Below, one piece after another: positions 42,109 to 51,092 of a stretch of 64,000 bases of DNA (its first letter is position 1; every line of letters starts with the position of its first letter). Location of the stretch: NCBI GenBank assembly GCA_036000105.1, contig DASYGE010000006.1, positions 1 to 64,000 on the forward strand. Reading direction: 5' to 3'. Source of the stretch: DASUBN01 sp036000105 (GTDB taxonomy: Bacteria; Pseudomonadota; Gammaproteobacteria; Natronospirales; REEB76). The notes under the pieces were generated by a model that was not told the DNA's origin, searched no databases, and saw only the letters and a list, made by a program, of their open reading frames with translations. The position numbers and the translations under genes were made by a program.

Positions 42109-43569
42109 ATGAAATTTGATTTCATGCAAGCTTGCTTCGTCGATCAAACTGTTGATCGAGAGCGCGATGCCATAATAGGTTCAGATCAGATACTTACATG
42201 GGCTCAACTTGAAGAAGAATCTGATATATGGATTCGGAAGGCAAGGGAGCATGGAGCACAACGAGATGTGCCCCTAGTTATACTGGGACATAAGCAAGCT
42301 TCATTTATTGTTGCCATTACCGGTTGTCTTCGCTTGGGAATACCCTTTGTACCAATAGATACGATATATCCGTCGGAAAGAATTCAGAGGATATGCGACA
42401 TATCTAAGTCCACATTGCTGTTCCGTGCGGATCAGTCAAGGTTCGAGAAACTGAATGAGATCGTGACGCCGCTTGCGGAAAAGCAACTCGCATATATGAT
42501 GTTTACATCTGGGAGCACAGGCGAACCAAAAGGGGTTCAAATTGGAGTGGAGAGTGTTGTCGAGCTCGGATCCTGGATGCGGGACTCATTCGGCCTGGGT
42601 GATCACCCCGTATTCATGAATCAGGCGCCTTTTAGTTTTGATTTATCAGTATATGAAATTGTCGGCACTTTATATTTAGGTGGTACCTGCGTTCTGAATT
42701 CACGGGAGGTCATTTCGAATACTGAAAAATTCTATGTCAGAATACGTGACCACAGAGCGACTGTTTGGGTCTCAACACCATCGTTTGCGTATCAGCAATT
42801 GCTCTCAAGAGATTTCAATCAAAAGAGCCTTCCGTTTATCACCACATTTCTCTTTTGTGGCGAAGTGTTGTCTACGGGCCTCGTAAAGCACATTCGTCAA
42901 CGGTTCCCGAACAGCAATATTATAAATACGTATGGACCGACTGAAGCCACTGTCGCCACAACCAGCATATTTATAGACGATGTCATATTGAACGAATACG
43001 ACCCCCTTCCGGTTGGTTACCAGAAACCGGGTACAAAAATTTACTGCGATTCCCATACAGGCGAGTTATGCATCGTGGGGAACAATGTTATGCGAGGGTA
43101 TATCAATCGTGAAGATCTGAATGCCACAAAGATGTTTTCTCAGGATGGGAAACGTGGCTTTCGAACCGGTGATTCCGGATTTGTCGATGAGAATGGTCTT
43201 ATTTTCTGTAGTGGCCGCTTGGATGATCAGATAAAACTCCATGGATATCGAATTGAACTGTCCGAAATTGATGCTGCTTTGAGGGAACTTCCTGGCGTCT
43301 TGACTGGCGCTACTATTGCATTAAGGAAGTCTGATGGTACTGTGGTGAGGCTGATATCCTATATAGTGCCTTCGGCAGAAAATACCAAATACGATGATCT
43401 TGATCTGGAGCGGTGGAAGGAGAAATTGAGCAACGTTATTCCGAACTATATGATTCCGTCAGAGATGATTGTGTGCGAAGCGTTACCTATGTCGGCGAAT
43501 GATAAGGTTGATAGAAAAGCTCTTACTGAAATATATGCGAAACACAATTTGGATATGGTCATTAGTTGA
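42109..43569 (+). CDS. dltA: D-alanine--D-alanyl carrier protein ligase
   Basis: This 486-residue adenylating enzyme has the P-loop TSGSTGEPKG (residues 133-142), the YGPTEAT motif (about 273) and RTGDSG. The C-terminal domain with ANDKVDRKAL contains Lys466, the adenylation lysine. Cys250 in FLFCGEVL matches the cysteine that makes DltA specific for D-alanine. These features favour DltA over a peptide-synthetase fragment. It ends the dltC-D-X-B-A unit. The coding sequence is notably A+T-rich compared with the flanking wbp genes, in line with separate acquisition. Confidence 0.9.
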   Translation: MKFDFMQACFVDQTVDRERDAIIGSDQILTWAQLEEESDIWIRKAREHGAQRDVPLVILGHKQASFIVAITGCLRLGIPFVPIDTIYPSERIQRICDISKSTLLFRADQSRFEKLNEIVTPLAEKQLAYMMFTSGSTGEPKGVQIGVESVVELGSWMRDSFGLGDHPVFMNQAPFSFDLSVYEIVGTLYLGGTCVLNSREVISNTEKFYVRIRDHRATVWVSTPSFAYQQLLSRDFNQKSLPFITTFLFCGEVLSTGLVKHIRQRFPNSNIINTYGPTEATVATTSIFIDDVILNEYDPLPVGYQKPGTKIYCDSHTGELCIVGNNVMRGYINREDLNATKMFSQDGKRGFRTGDSGFVDENGLIFCSGRLDDQIKLHGYRIELSEIDAALRELPGVLTGATIALRKSDGTVVRLISYIVPSAENTKYDDLDLERWKEKLSNVIPNYMIPSEMIVCEALPMSANDKVDRKALTEIYAKHNLDMVIS

Positions 43570-44311
43570 ACGCGAACCCGGATGCAATTCCTTTTAGGAA
43601 ACTATCAATTACGAGTCATGTGTCTCTTTATTAATTGCCGATGAAGTTGCAAAGAGACGACAGAAAAATCGCATTGTACTTAAAGATTTCAGAATAAATC
43701 GTGATACGACCGACAAGTTGCTAGTTAAGCGGAATAGCATCTAAGTTTAAGACGAATTGATGGGCGATTCTCTACGTTCGCACCGCGCTGGTGTACGATT
43801 TATTCTGTCTCCAATTTCAGCCGCTGGAAGGTCACCTCTAGATAAGGATCAATAGATATCCTGTCATGAGAGATGTGCTTTTTTGTGTCCATTACACTTT
43901 TCATCCATGCGCGTGATCTTGCACGTGCCCTTTGAAGAACTCATACACATCGAAGTTTGATGCCGAGAAAGCAAGCTACGCTCGGTTGGCAGTACCGTTT
44001 TGAACGGTCTTCGCCCTTATAAATTTAGGTATCCTTCCCCCGGGTGATGCATAGCAAGGCTTGTGTCTTGAATGGTATGCTTACGCGGCCCTTGGCAGCT
44101 TTTGGGGCCACGTTCACGTCATGATTTCCGGGTACCCTCAATTTTGGTGCCCAGTCATATGGTCTGTGGCTGTGGGCTATCGTCTTTGCCTTGGTTTCGG
44201 CATTGGCCAATATTGGAAATGCCCATGCACCCGAAGATTGGGGTGGTCTGGTCTGATAAAGAAGACCAAGAAACCGATGCCCATATATGGCTTCGTTATG
44301 GAGAATGTTGG
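43570..44311. other. 742 bases without an intact gene, probably decayed
   Basis: No complete gene is seen. Short open stretches exist: one at about 43600-43745 has no start; one at about 44072-44311 runs in frame into the Wzz-like gene and includes KIGVVWSDKEDQETDAHIWL, which faintly recalls transglutaminase-like core proteins. A 6-bp palindrome ACCGTT/AACGGT (43994-44008) lies near AT-rich sequence and may be a terminator remnant or operator. The promoter for the Wzz-like gene is presumably here. Confidence 0.4.
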
Positions 44312-45169
44312 ATGAATACGAGCGATATGGAACAGAATTCGATGGCCAACGAAGTTGATCTTTTGGCCCTTATCGTCATCGCGCGACGCCATTTGCGGAT
44401 ATTTGTCGCTACTGCTTTGCTCGTGACAGTGATCGGCATAACCGTGTCAGCGTTCTTGTCCGGCCAGTATGGATACTCAGTCGCCGTGCAACTCGGTGGC
44501 TTACGCGACGAAAAGAATAGCCTTATTCTGATCGAAGATCCGCAGACCGTTATGGCGGAGCTTCAAACGAGCATCATCCCACAAGTCCTGGGCGACTATG
44601 GGCAGAAATATCCGGATCTAGCCAAACGCGCTCCACAAATCGAGGTGAAAGTACCACTCGGCAGCGAAGCTGTAGTGATCACCACTGAAGGCAAGGCTAA
44701 TCAGGAGAAAATGATCGTCGATATACTCGATAGCATCGCTAGGGCATTCGACGATCGCCAGGGTGTCTTGTTGCACCAGCGAGTCGATACCCTGAGGTCA
44801 TTACTCATCGATACTATCGCAAAATCTGAACTGGATTTAACCCAGCTCAAGAAGAGTCGGGATGCGATTGTCGCGAAAGGCGATATGACGTCAAAGTATC
44901 TGACGCTGCTCCTGATCAATGATGAAATCTCGAAGCTTCAGGATCACCTATTCATTCTCAGACAACAGCTGCAGGTCGGGCTCGTAAGCGATGTGATCTA
45001 TTCCCATGCGTTTGGAACGGCGCAGCGTTCCGCACGTCCAAGTGGCCCTGGTTTGGCGGTGACGTCATTGTTATCACTGCTCGCGGGATTGTTCTGCGGT
45101 TTCTTGGCCGCGCTGGCCGTGCACCTGCTCGATCTCGCGCGGACCCGGGCCGCTGGCGGACAGGCGTGA
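44312..45169 (+). CDS. Wzz-like chain-length/copolymerase protein
   Basis: This 285-residue protein has a first membrane segment at about 30-50 (IFVATALLVTVIGITVSAFL). A long periplasmic stretch with coiled-coil character (about 140-230) follows, then a second membrane segment at about 250-272 (LLSLLAGLFCGFLAALAVHLL). Two TMs flanking a periplasmic domain are typical of Wzz/PCP proteins that set O-antigen length. The proline-glycine-rich segment before TM2 (SARPSGPGLAVT) agrees with the family. The ATG at 44312 has GGAGAATG upstream; an ATG at 44327 is an alternative. Confidence 0.75.
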   Translation: MNTSDMEQNSMANEVDLLALIVIARRHLRIFVATALLVTVIGITVSAFLSGQYGYSVAVQLGGLRDEKNSLILIEDPQTVMAELQTSIIPQVLGDYGQKYPDLAKRAPQIEVKVPLGSEAVVITTEGKANQEKMIVDILDSIARAFDDRQGVLLHQRVDTLRSLLIDTIAKSELDLTQLKKSRDAIVAKGDMTSKYLTLLLINDEISKLQDHLFILRQQLQVGLVSDVIYSHAFGTAQRSARPSGPGLAVTSLLSLLAGLFCGFLAALAVHLLDLARTRAAGGQA

Positions 45170-45232
45170 CGACGGCACACCGCTTTTAAGCACTCATATT
45201 GCGCATGATTCCCAGTCTTCAGGAATGAATGG

Positions 45233-46141
45233 ATGTCGGCTTCGGTGAGAACGCATCTCGAAGAACTCGAGGATGAGAGTATCTACATCATCCGTGAGGT
45301 GGCGGCGGAGTTCGAGCGCCCGGTGATGCTGTATTCCATCGGCAAGGACTCGTCGGTGATGCTGCATCTGGCGCAGAAGGCCTTCCATCCGGCCAAGCTG
45401 CCGTTCCCGCTGCTGCATGTGGATACCACCTGGAAGTTCCGGGACATGATCCGCTTCCGGGACGAGACCGCGAAACGCCTTGGTTTCGAACTCATCGTGC
45501 ACGTCAATCAGGAAGGCGTGAAAGCGGGCATCAACCCCTTCGACCACGGCAGCAAGAAATACACCGACATCATGAAGACGGAGTCGCTCAAGCAGGCTCT
45601 GTCCAAGCATGGCTTCGACGCCGCCTTCGGCGGCGCGCGCCGCGACGAGGAGAAGTCCCGAGCCAAGGAGCGCGTCTACTCCTTCCGCGACAGCAACCAC
45701 CGCTGGGACCCGAAGAACCAGCGACCCGAACTGTGGAGCCTGTACAACGGCCGCATCAACCCCGGTGAGAGCATCCGGGTGTTCCCCCTGTCCAACTGGA
45801 CCGAACTGGATGTCTGGCAGTACGTGCACCTGGAGAAGATTCCGGTGGTCCCTCTGTATTTCGCCAAGCCGAGGCCCGTGGTGGACCGAGATGGGGCGCT
45901 CATCATGGTGGACGACGAGCGCATGCGGCTGAACCCGGGTGAACAACCCCGCACGGAGACCGTGCGCTTCCGTACGCTGGGCTGCTATCCTTTGTCCGGC
46001 GCGGTGCGCTCCAGTGCCACCACGGTGCCGGAGATCATCCAGGAGATGCTGCTGACGCGCACCTCGGAACGCCAGGGCCGCATGATCGACCATGACCAGG
46101 CGGGCTCGATGGAGCAGAAGAAGCGCGAGGGGTACTTCTGA
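45233..46141 (+). CDS. cysD: Sulfate adenylyltransferase subunit 2
   Basis: This 302-residue PP-loop ATP pyrophosphatase has SIGKDSSVMLHLAQKAF (loop at residues 35-41) and AFGGARRDEEKSRAKER (about 126-142). It ends QAGSMEQKKREGYF, as expected. With CysN it makes APS from sulfate and ATP. The stop overlaps cysNC (TGATG). A 69-base piece of this gene (45356-45424) is duplicated at 34883. Its presence in a polysaccharide locus could supply PAPS for sulfation, but no sulfotransferase is seen in the window. Confidence 0.97.
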   Translation: MSASVRTHLEELEDESIYIIREVAAEFERPVMLYSIGKDSSVMLHLAQKAFHPAKLPFPLLHVDTTWKFRDMIRFRDETAKRLGFELIVHVNQEGVKAGINPFDHGSKKYTDIMKTESLKQALSKHGFDAAFGGARRDEEKSRAKERVYSFRDSNHRWDPKNQRPELWSLYNGRINPGESIRVFPLSNWTELDVWQYVHLEKIPVVPLYFAKPRPVVDRDGALIMVDDERMRLNPGEQPRTETVRFRTLGCYPLSGAVRSSATTVPEIIQEMLLTRTSERQGRMIDHDQAGSMEQKKREGYF

Positions 46142-48060
46142 TGGTCAGCCAGCAGGAACTCATCCGCAATGACATCGAAGCTTATCTGCACCTATACCAA
46201 AAGAAGGGGCTATTACGCTTCATCACCTGTGGAAGCGTGGACGATGGGAAGAGCACGCTCATAGGCCGGCTCTTGTACGACACGGACATGATCTTCGACG
46301 ACCACTTGCAGGCGTTGGAGAAGGACAGCCGTAAGCATGGCACCACCGGTGAGCAGGTGGATCTGGCACTGCTTGTGGATGGCCTGCAGTCGGAGCGCGA
46401 GCAGGGCATCACCATCGACGTGGCCTACCGCTATTTCGCTACCGACCGGCGCAAGTTCATCATCGCTGATACGCCGGGGCACGAGCAGTACACGCGCAAC
46501 ATGGCGACCGGTGCCTCCACCGCCAACCTCGCGGTGATACTCATCGACGCACGCAAGGGCGTGCTCACCCAGACACGCCGCCATAGCTTTATCGCTTCGC
46601 TGCTGGGCATCCGTCATGCAGTGGTGGCTGTCAACAAGATGGACCTGGTCGGCTGGGACAAGACGGTGTTCGAGCGTATCACTGCCGATTACCGCGCGCT
46701 GGCGGCTTCACTGGATCTACCCGACATCCACTTCGTGCCGGTCTCAGCCCTGAAGGGCGAGAATGTGGTGCATCGCGGGGATAGCATGCCCTGGTATGCC
46801 GGTCCTACGTTGCTCGATCTCTTGGAGACGATCAACGTGACGGGCGACGTGAATTTCAAGGATCTGCGTTTGCCGGTGCAATACGTGAACCGACCGAACC
46901 TGGACTTTCGCGGCTATTGCGGCACGCTCGCAGCCGGTGTGCTGAAGAAGGGCGACGAGATTATGGTGCTGCCGTCGCGCCGCACGAGCCGGGTCACCTC
47001 GATCCTCGGTCCGCGCGGCGAGCTGGACATGGCCTATTCCCCCGCGGCATTGACGGTGACGCTTGCGGATGAGATCGATATCAGCCGCGGCGATGTGCTG
47101 GTGCACGGCGAGCGTGCGCCACATGTGAACGCGGAGCTGGACGCCTGGCTAATCTGGATGGCGGATGCTCCCATGCTGCCGGGCAAGCAATACTTATTCA
47201 AGCTCAATGCCAAGACCGTTAGCGGAGTGATCGAGAAGATCCATCACGTGGTGGACGTGAACACCCTGGAGAAGGACCTGGCCGACGAACTCAAGCTCAA
47301 CCAGATCGCGCAGGTGCGCGTGAAGTTCAGCGAACCCGCGGCCTTCGATCCTTACGCAATATCGCGTTCCACCGGCTGTTTCATCGTGATAGACCGCCTG
47401 AGCAATGGCACCGTCGGTGCCGGCATGATGACCCGCGCTGTGCAGTCGATGCTACAGGACAGGCCCGAGAATGTGATGTGGCATGTTCATAAGGTGAGCC
47501 GTGAGCAGCGCGCGAACCAGAAGAGTCAGCAGTCATGCGCCATCTGGCTCACGGGGCTCAGCGGTTCGGGCAAGTCGAGCATCGCTAACATGGTGGAGCA
47601 GAGGTTGCACACTCGCGGCTACCACACTTATCTACTGGACGGTGACAACATTCGCCACGGACTCAACAGGGATCTGGACTTCTCGGATACCGGCCGCGTC
47701 GAGAACATCCGCCGCATAGGCGAGGTAGCGAAGCTGTTCGTGGATGCAGGCGTGATAGTGCTGACCGCTTTCATCTCACCTTTTCGCAGTGACCGACGGC
47801 TGGTGCGCGACTTGCTCGGTGACGGGGACTTCATCGAGATATTCGTGGACACGCCGCTGGAGGTGTGTGAGTCGCGCGACCCGAAAGGCCTCTACAAGAA
47901 GGCGAGGGAGGGTCTCATCCGGGACTTCACCGGCATCGATTCACCCTACGAAGCCCCGCAGACTCCCGAACTCGTGTTGCGCACCGTCGGCCGCACCCCG
48001 GATGATTGTGCCGACGAACTCTGTAGGTTCCTGGTGCGCAAGGGCATCCTTAAGAACTGA
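46141..48060 (+). CDS. cysNC: Bifunctional sulfate adenylyltransferase subunit 1/adenylylsulfate kinase
   Basis: This 639-residue fusion starts with the CysN GTPase: GSVDDGKST at residues 31-39, DTPGHEQY near 112 and NKMD near 165. EF-Tu-like beta-barrels continue to about 450. From about 459 the APS kinase CysC follows, with its P-loop GLSGSGKSS (about 471-479) and DGDNIRHGLNRDLDFS. It uses APS to form PAPS, the sulfate donor. Fused CysNC is common in pseudomonads and xanthomonads. Confidence 0.96.
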   Translation: MVSQQELIRNDIEAYLHLYQKKGLLRFITCGSVDDGKSTLIGRLLYDTDMIFDDHLQALEKDSRKHGTTGEQVDLALLVDGLQSEREQGITIDVAYRYFATDRRKFIIADTPGHEQYTRNMATGASTANLAVILIDARKGVLTQTRRHSFIASLLGIRHAVVAVNKMDLVGWDKTVFERITADYRALAASLDLPDIHFVPVSALKGENVVHRGDSMPWYAGPTLLDLLETINVTGDVNFKDLRLPVQYVNRPNLDFRGYCGTLAAGVLKKGDEIMVLPSRRTSRVTSILGPRGELDMAYSPAALTVTLADEIDISRGDVLVHGERAPHVNAELDAWLIWMADAPMLPGKQYLFKLNAKTVSGVIEKIHHVVDVNTLEKDLADELKLNQIAQVRVKFSEPAAFDPYAISRSTGCFIVIDRLSNGTVGAGMMTRAVQSMLQDRPENVMWHVHKVSREQRANQKSQQSCAIWLTGLSGSGKSSIANMVEQRLHTRGYHTYLLDGDNIRHGLNRDLDFSDTGRVENIRRIGEVAKLFVDAGVIVLTAFISPFRSDRRLVRDLLGDGDFIEIFVDTPLEVCESRDPKGLYKKAREGLIRDFTGIDSPYEAPQTPELVLRTVGRTPDDCADELCRFLVRKGILKN

Positions 48061-48083
48061 TATATCTGGTATGGAAACAAGGC

Positions 48084-49409
48084 ATGGATAAACAGGATAC
48101 GAAGCAACGCGACCTGCTGTTGGAGAAGCTGGCCAGCCGGCAGGCGGTGATCGGCATCGTCGGGCTGGGGTACGTGGGCTTGCCGCTGCTGCTGCGCTTC
48201 ACCGAAGTGAGATACCGGGTGATCGGTCTGGACATTGATCCAGATAAGATCAAAGCGCTCAATGCCGGGCAGAGCTACATCAAGCATATCGACAGTCGCC
48301 GGATCGCGGAAGCCAAGAAGCGCGGTTTCGAGGCGACCACGGATTTCGCGCGCGCCTCTGGTGCCGACGCGCTGATCATCTGCGTGCCCACCCCTCTGAA
48401 CAAATACCGCGAGCCAGATCTGTCATTCGTGACGGGTACCATGGACATGCTCGTGCCGCACCTCCGGGCCGGCCAGGTCGTCTCCCTTGAGAGCACGACC
48501 TATCCCGGCACCACCGACGAGGAGTTGAAACCCCGTATCGAGAGCCGCGGATTCGCGGTCGGCCGCGATGTGTTCCTGGTGTTCTCTCCCGAGCGGGAGG
48601 ATCCGGGCAACCCCAATTTCTCAACCAGCACCATCCCGAAGGTCTGCGGCGGATATACTCCGGCCTGCCGGGACGTGGGTATCGCGTTGTATAGCCAGGT
48701 TATCGATAAAGTCGTGCCCGTGAGCTCCACGCGCGCGGCGGAGATGACCAAACTCCTGGAGAACATCCACCGCGCCGTGAATATTGGCCTGGTGAATGAG
48801 ATGAAGATCGTCGCCGACCGCATGGGCATAGACATTCACGAGGTCATCGATGCCGCGGCTACCAAGCCGTTCGGCTTCGTGCCCTACTATCCAGGTCCCG
48901 GTCTGGGCGGACATTGCATCCCCATCGATCCCTTCTACCTGACCTGGAAGGCGAGGGAATACGGGGTGCATACGCGGTTCATCGAGCTCGCGGGCGAGGT
49001 AAACAGCTCCATGCCCGATTGGGTGGTGAGCAAGCTCGTGGATGGGCTCAACGACCAGGGCAAGTCCCTCAAGGGTAGTCGCATCCTGGTGTTGGGCATC
49101 GCTTATAAGAAGAACGTGGACGACATGCGCGAGTCACCTTCGGTCCACATAATGGAGATACTTCGGAAGAAAGGCGCCAAAGTGGAATATTCCGATCCCT
49201 ACGTGCCCATGTTCCCGAAGATGCGCGAGCACAGTTTCGACCTGAAGAGCGTGTCCCTGGATGCGAATACGCTGTCGGCTTATGACTGCGTGCTTATCGC
49301 CACGGACCACGACAGTGTAGATTATGAGATGGTCCGCCGACAGGCGAAGCTCGTGGTGGATAGCCGCGGGGTTTATCGCCAGCCGTTCAGCAACGTGGTC
49401 AAGGCCTGA
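48084..49409 (+). CDS. wbpA: UDP-N-acetylglucosamine 6-dehydrogenase
   Basis: This 441-residue protein has the NAD loop GLGYVGLPL (residues 27-35) and SFVTGTMDML. It has GPGLGGHCIPIDPFY with catalytic Cys278 and the C-terminal AYKKNVDDMRESPS. WbpA-type enzymes oxidise UDP-GlcNAc to UDP-GlcNAcA in two NAD-dependent steps, the first step to UDP-2,3-diacetamido-mannuronic acid. The following wbpB-D-E genes and wbpI support that pathway over simple UDP-glucose oxidation. Confidence 0.9.
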   Translation: MDKQDTKQRDLLLEKLASRQAVIGIVGLGYVGLPLLLRFTEVRYRVIGLDIDPDKIKALNAGQSYIKHIDSRRIAEAKKRGFEATTDFARASGADALIICVPTPLNKYREPDLSFVTGTMDMLVPHLRAGQVVSLESTTYPGTTDEELKPRIESRGFAVGRDVFLVFSPEREDPGNPNFSTSTIPKVCGGYTPACRDVGIALYSQVIDKVVPVSSTRAAEMTKLLENIHRAVNIGLVNEMKIVADRMGIDIHEVIDAAATKPFGFVPYYPGPGLGGHCIPIDPFYLTWKAREYGVHTRFIELAGEVNSSMPDWVVSKLVDGLNDQGKSLKGSRILVLGIAYKKNVDDMRESPSVHIMEILRKKGAKVEYSDPYVPMFPKMREHSFDLKSVSLDANTLSAYDCVLIATDHDSVDYEMVRRQAKLVVDSRGVYRQPFSNVVKA

Positions 49410-49420
49410 AGGGTGCAGAC

Positions 49421-50485
49421 ATGGTCATGACAAGATCCATGGCAATCACAGGGCGCAAGATCAGGTTCGCGCTCGTCGGTTGCGGGCGTATCGCCGAGAA
49501 GCATTTCGAGTCGTTCCGCAGGCATGCTGACCGAGTGGAACTGGCGGCGGTGTGTGACAGGGATGCCGCTGTGCTCGATGCCGCAGTGAAAAACACCGGC
49601 GCAAAGGGTTATACGAGCCTCGATGCGCTGCTTGAAGCGGGCGCTTGCGACGCGGTCGTGCTCACCACGCCGAGCGGGATGCACGCGGACCAGGGCGTCC
49701 AGGCGGCCCGGGCCGGCGTTCATGTGATCACCGAGAAGCCGATGGCGACGCGTTGGGAAGATGGCAAGCGCTTGGTCAAGGCCTGTGACGAGGCCGGGGT
49801 CCGCCTGTTCGTGGTCAAGCAGAACCGCCTCAACACCACCTTGCAACTGCTGAAGCGCGCCGTGGACAAGCGCCGTTTCGGCCGCATCTACATGGTCAAC
49901 ATCAACGTGTTCTGGACCCGCCCGCAGTCGTATTACGACAGCGCCAAGTGGCGTGGCACCTGGGAGTTCGATGGTGGGGCCTTCATGAACCAGGCGAGCC
50001 ACTATGTGGATCTGCTCGATTGGCTGGTGGGCCCCGTGGAGAGCGTGCAGGCTTTCACTGCCACCCTCGCGCGCAACATCGAGGTGGAGGACACGGGCGT
50101 TGTCAGTATCAAGTGGCGCTCGGGCGCGCTGGGTTCCATGAACGTGACGATGCTCACCTATCCGCAGAACCTGGAGGGTTCCATCACCATCCTGGGAGAG
50201 AAGGGTACCGCTAGGATCGGCGGCGTCGCCGTGAACGAGATAAGCCACTGGCAGTTCGCCGATGCTGACCCGGATGATGAACTCATCAAGAGCGCGAGTT
50301 ACGAGACCACGTCCGTGTATGGCTTTGGACACCCGCTCTATTACGACAATGTCATCAAGACACTGCGCGGGGAAGCCGAGCCCGAGACCGACGGACGCGA
50401 GGGTTTGCGCTCCCTGGAACTGCTCATTGCGATCTATATGTCGGCACGCGATGGGCACCGCGTGTCCCTGCCGCTGGAGCATTGA
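49421..50485 (+). CDS. wbpB: UDP-GlcNAcA 3-dehydrogenase (Gfo/Idh/MocA family)
   Basis: This 354-residue oxidoreductase has a Rossmann start FALVGCGRIAEKHFESF (about residues 16-32) and ITEKPMATRWEDG (about 105-117), where Lys in the EKP motif is catalytic. GGAFMNQASHYVDLLDWL gives the active-site His. In the pathway it makes the 3-keto intermediate for WbpE. It lies 11 bases after wbpA; the start could also be the ATG at 49439. Confidence 0.88.
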   Translation: MVMTRSMAITGRKIRFALVGCGRIAEKHFESFRRHADRVELAAVCDRDAAVLDAAVKNTGAKGYTSLDALLEAGACDAVVLTTPSGMHADQGVQAARAGVHVITEKPMATRWEDGKRLVKACDEAGVRLFVVKQNRLNTTLQLLKRAVDKRRFGRIYMVNINVFWTRPQSYYDSAKWRGTWEFDGGAFMNQASHYVDLLDWLVGPVESVQAFTATLARNIEVEDTGVVSIKWRSGALGSMNVTMLTYPQNLEGSITILGEKGTARIGGVAVNEISHWQFADADPDDELIKSASYETTSVYGFGHPLYYDNVIKTLRGEAEPETDGREGLRSLELLIAIYMSARDGHRVSLPLEH

Positions 50486-51075
50486 TGGAGACCTCAGCAG
50501 GATATCAGGCGCATGCGACGGCGATCATAGATGCCGGCGCCAGGATTGGTGCAGGGACACGGATCTGGCACTGGGTACACGTCTCCGGCGGCGCGGTCAT
50601 CGGTGAGCGCTGCTCGCTCGGCCAGAATGTATACGTCGGGAATCGGGTAAGCATCGGTGACAACGTCAAGATACAGAACAACGTGTCAGTGTACGACAAC
50701 GTGACCATGGAGGACGACGTCTTCTGCGGCCCCAGCATGGTGTTCACCAACGTCTACAATCCCCGTTCCGCGGTCACTCGCAAAGACGAGTACCGGGATA
50801 CGTTGGTCAAGAGGGGAGCGAGCCTGGGCGCCAATTGCACGATCGTGTGCGGCGTCACCATCGGCTGCTACGCGTTCGTCGGGGCGGGGGCCGTCGTCAA
50901 TGCCGACGTGCCGGATTTCGCCCTGATGGTAGGGGTTCCCGCCAGGCAGATCGGTTGGATGAGCCGCTTCGGCGAGCGGCTGAAGCTCCCGCTCACGGGC
51001 GACGGCATTGAAGAGACTTGTTCCCACACGGAAGACCGTTACCGACTGGTCAAAGACCGCTGCGTGCTTGTCTGA
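50485..51075 (+). CDS. wbpD: UDP-2-acetamido-3-amino-2,3-dideoxy-glucuronate N-acetyltransferase
   Basis: This 196-residue left-handed beta-helix acetyltransferase has hexapeptide repeats from IGERCSLGQNVYVGNRVSIGDNVKIQNN to TIVCGVTIGCYAFVGAGAVV. It ends with VPARQIGWMSRFGERL, typical of WbpD. The ATG at 50485 overlaps the wbpB stop as TGATG. It acetylates the 3-amino group supplied by WbpE. Confidence 0.9.
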   Translation: METSAGYQAHATAIIDAGARIGAGTRIWHWVHVSGGAVIGERCSLGQNVYVGNRVSIGDNVKIQNNVSVYDNVTMEDDVFCGPSMVFTNVYNPRSAVTRKDEYRDTLVKRGASLGANCTIVCGVTIGCYAFVGAGAVVNADVPDFALMVGVPARQIGWMSRFGERLKLPLTGDGIEETCSHTEDRYRLVKDRCVLV

Positions 51076-51092
51076 CTCAAAGGCACTGAAAA

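Noticed and set aside
44072..44311. N-terminal extension of the Wzz-like protein with transglutaminase-like text
   Set aside because: No ribosome-binding site, and Wzz proteins start just before TM1; similarity is too faint to call a gene.
45194..46093. 299-codon minus-strand frame over cysD, similar to one at 34778-34963
   Set aside because: The similarity is real but comes from the duplicated 69-base cysD fragment read on the wrong strand.
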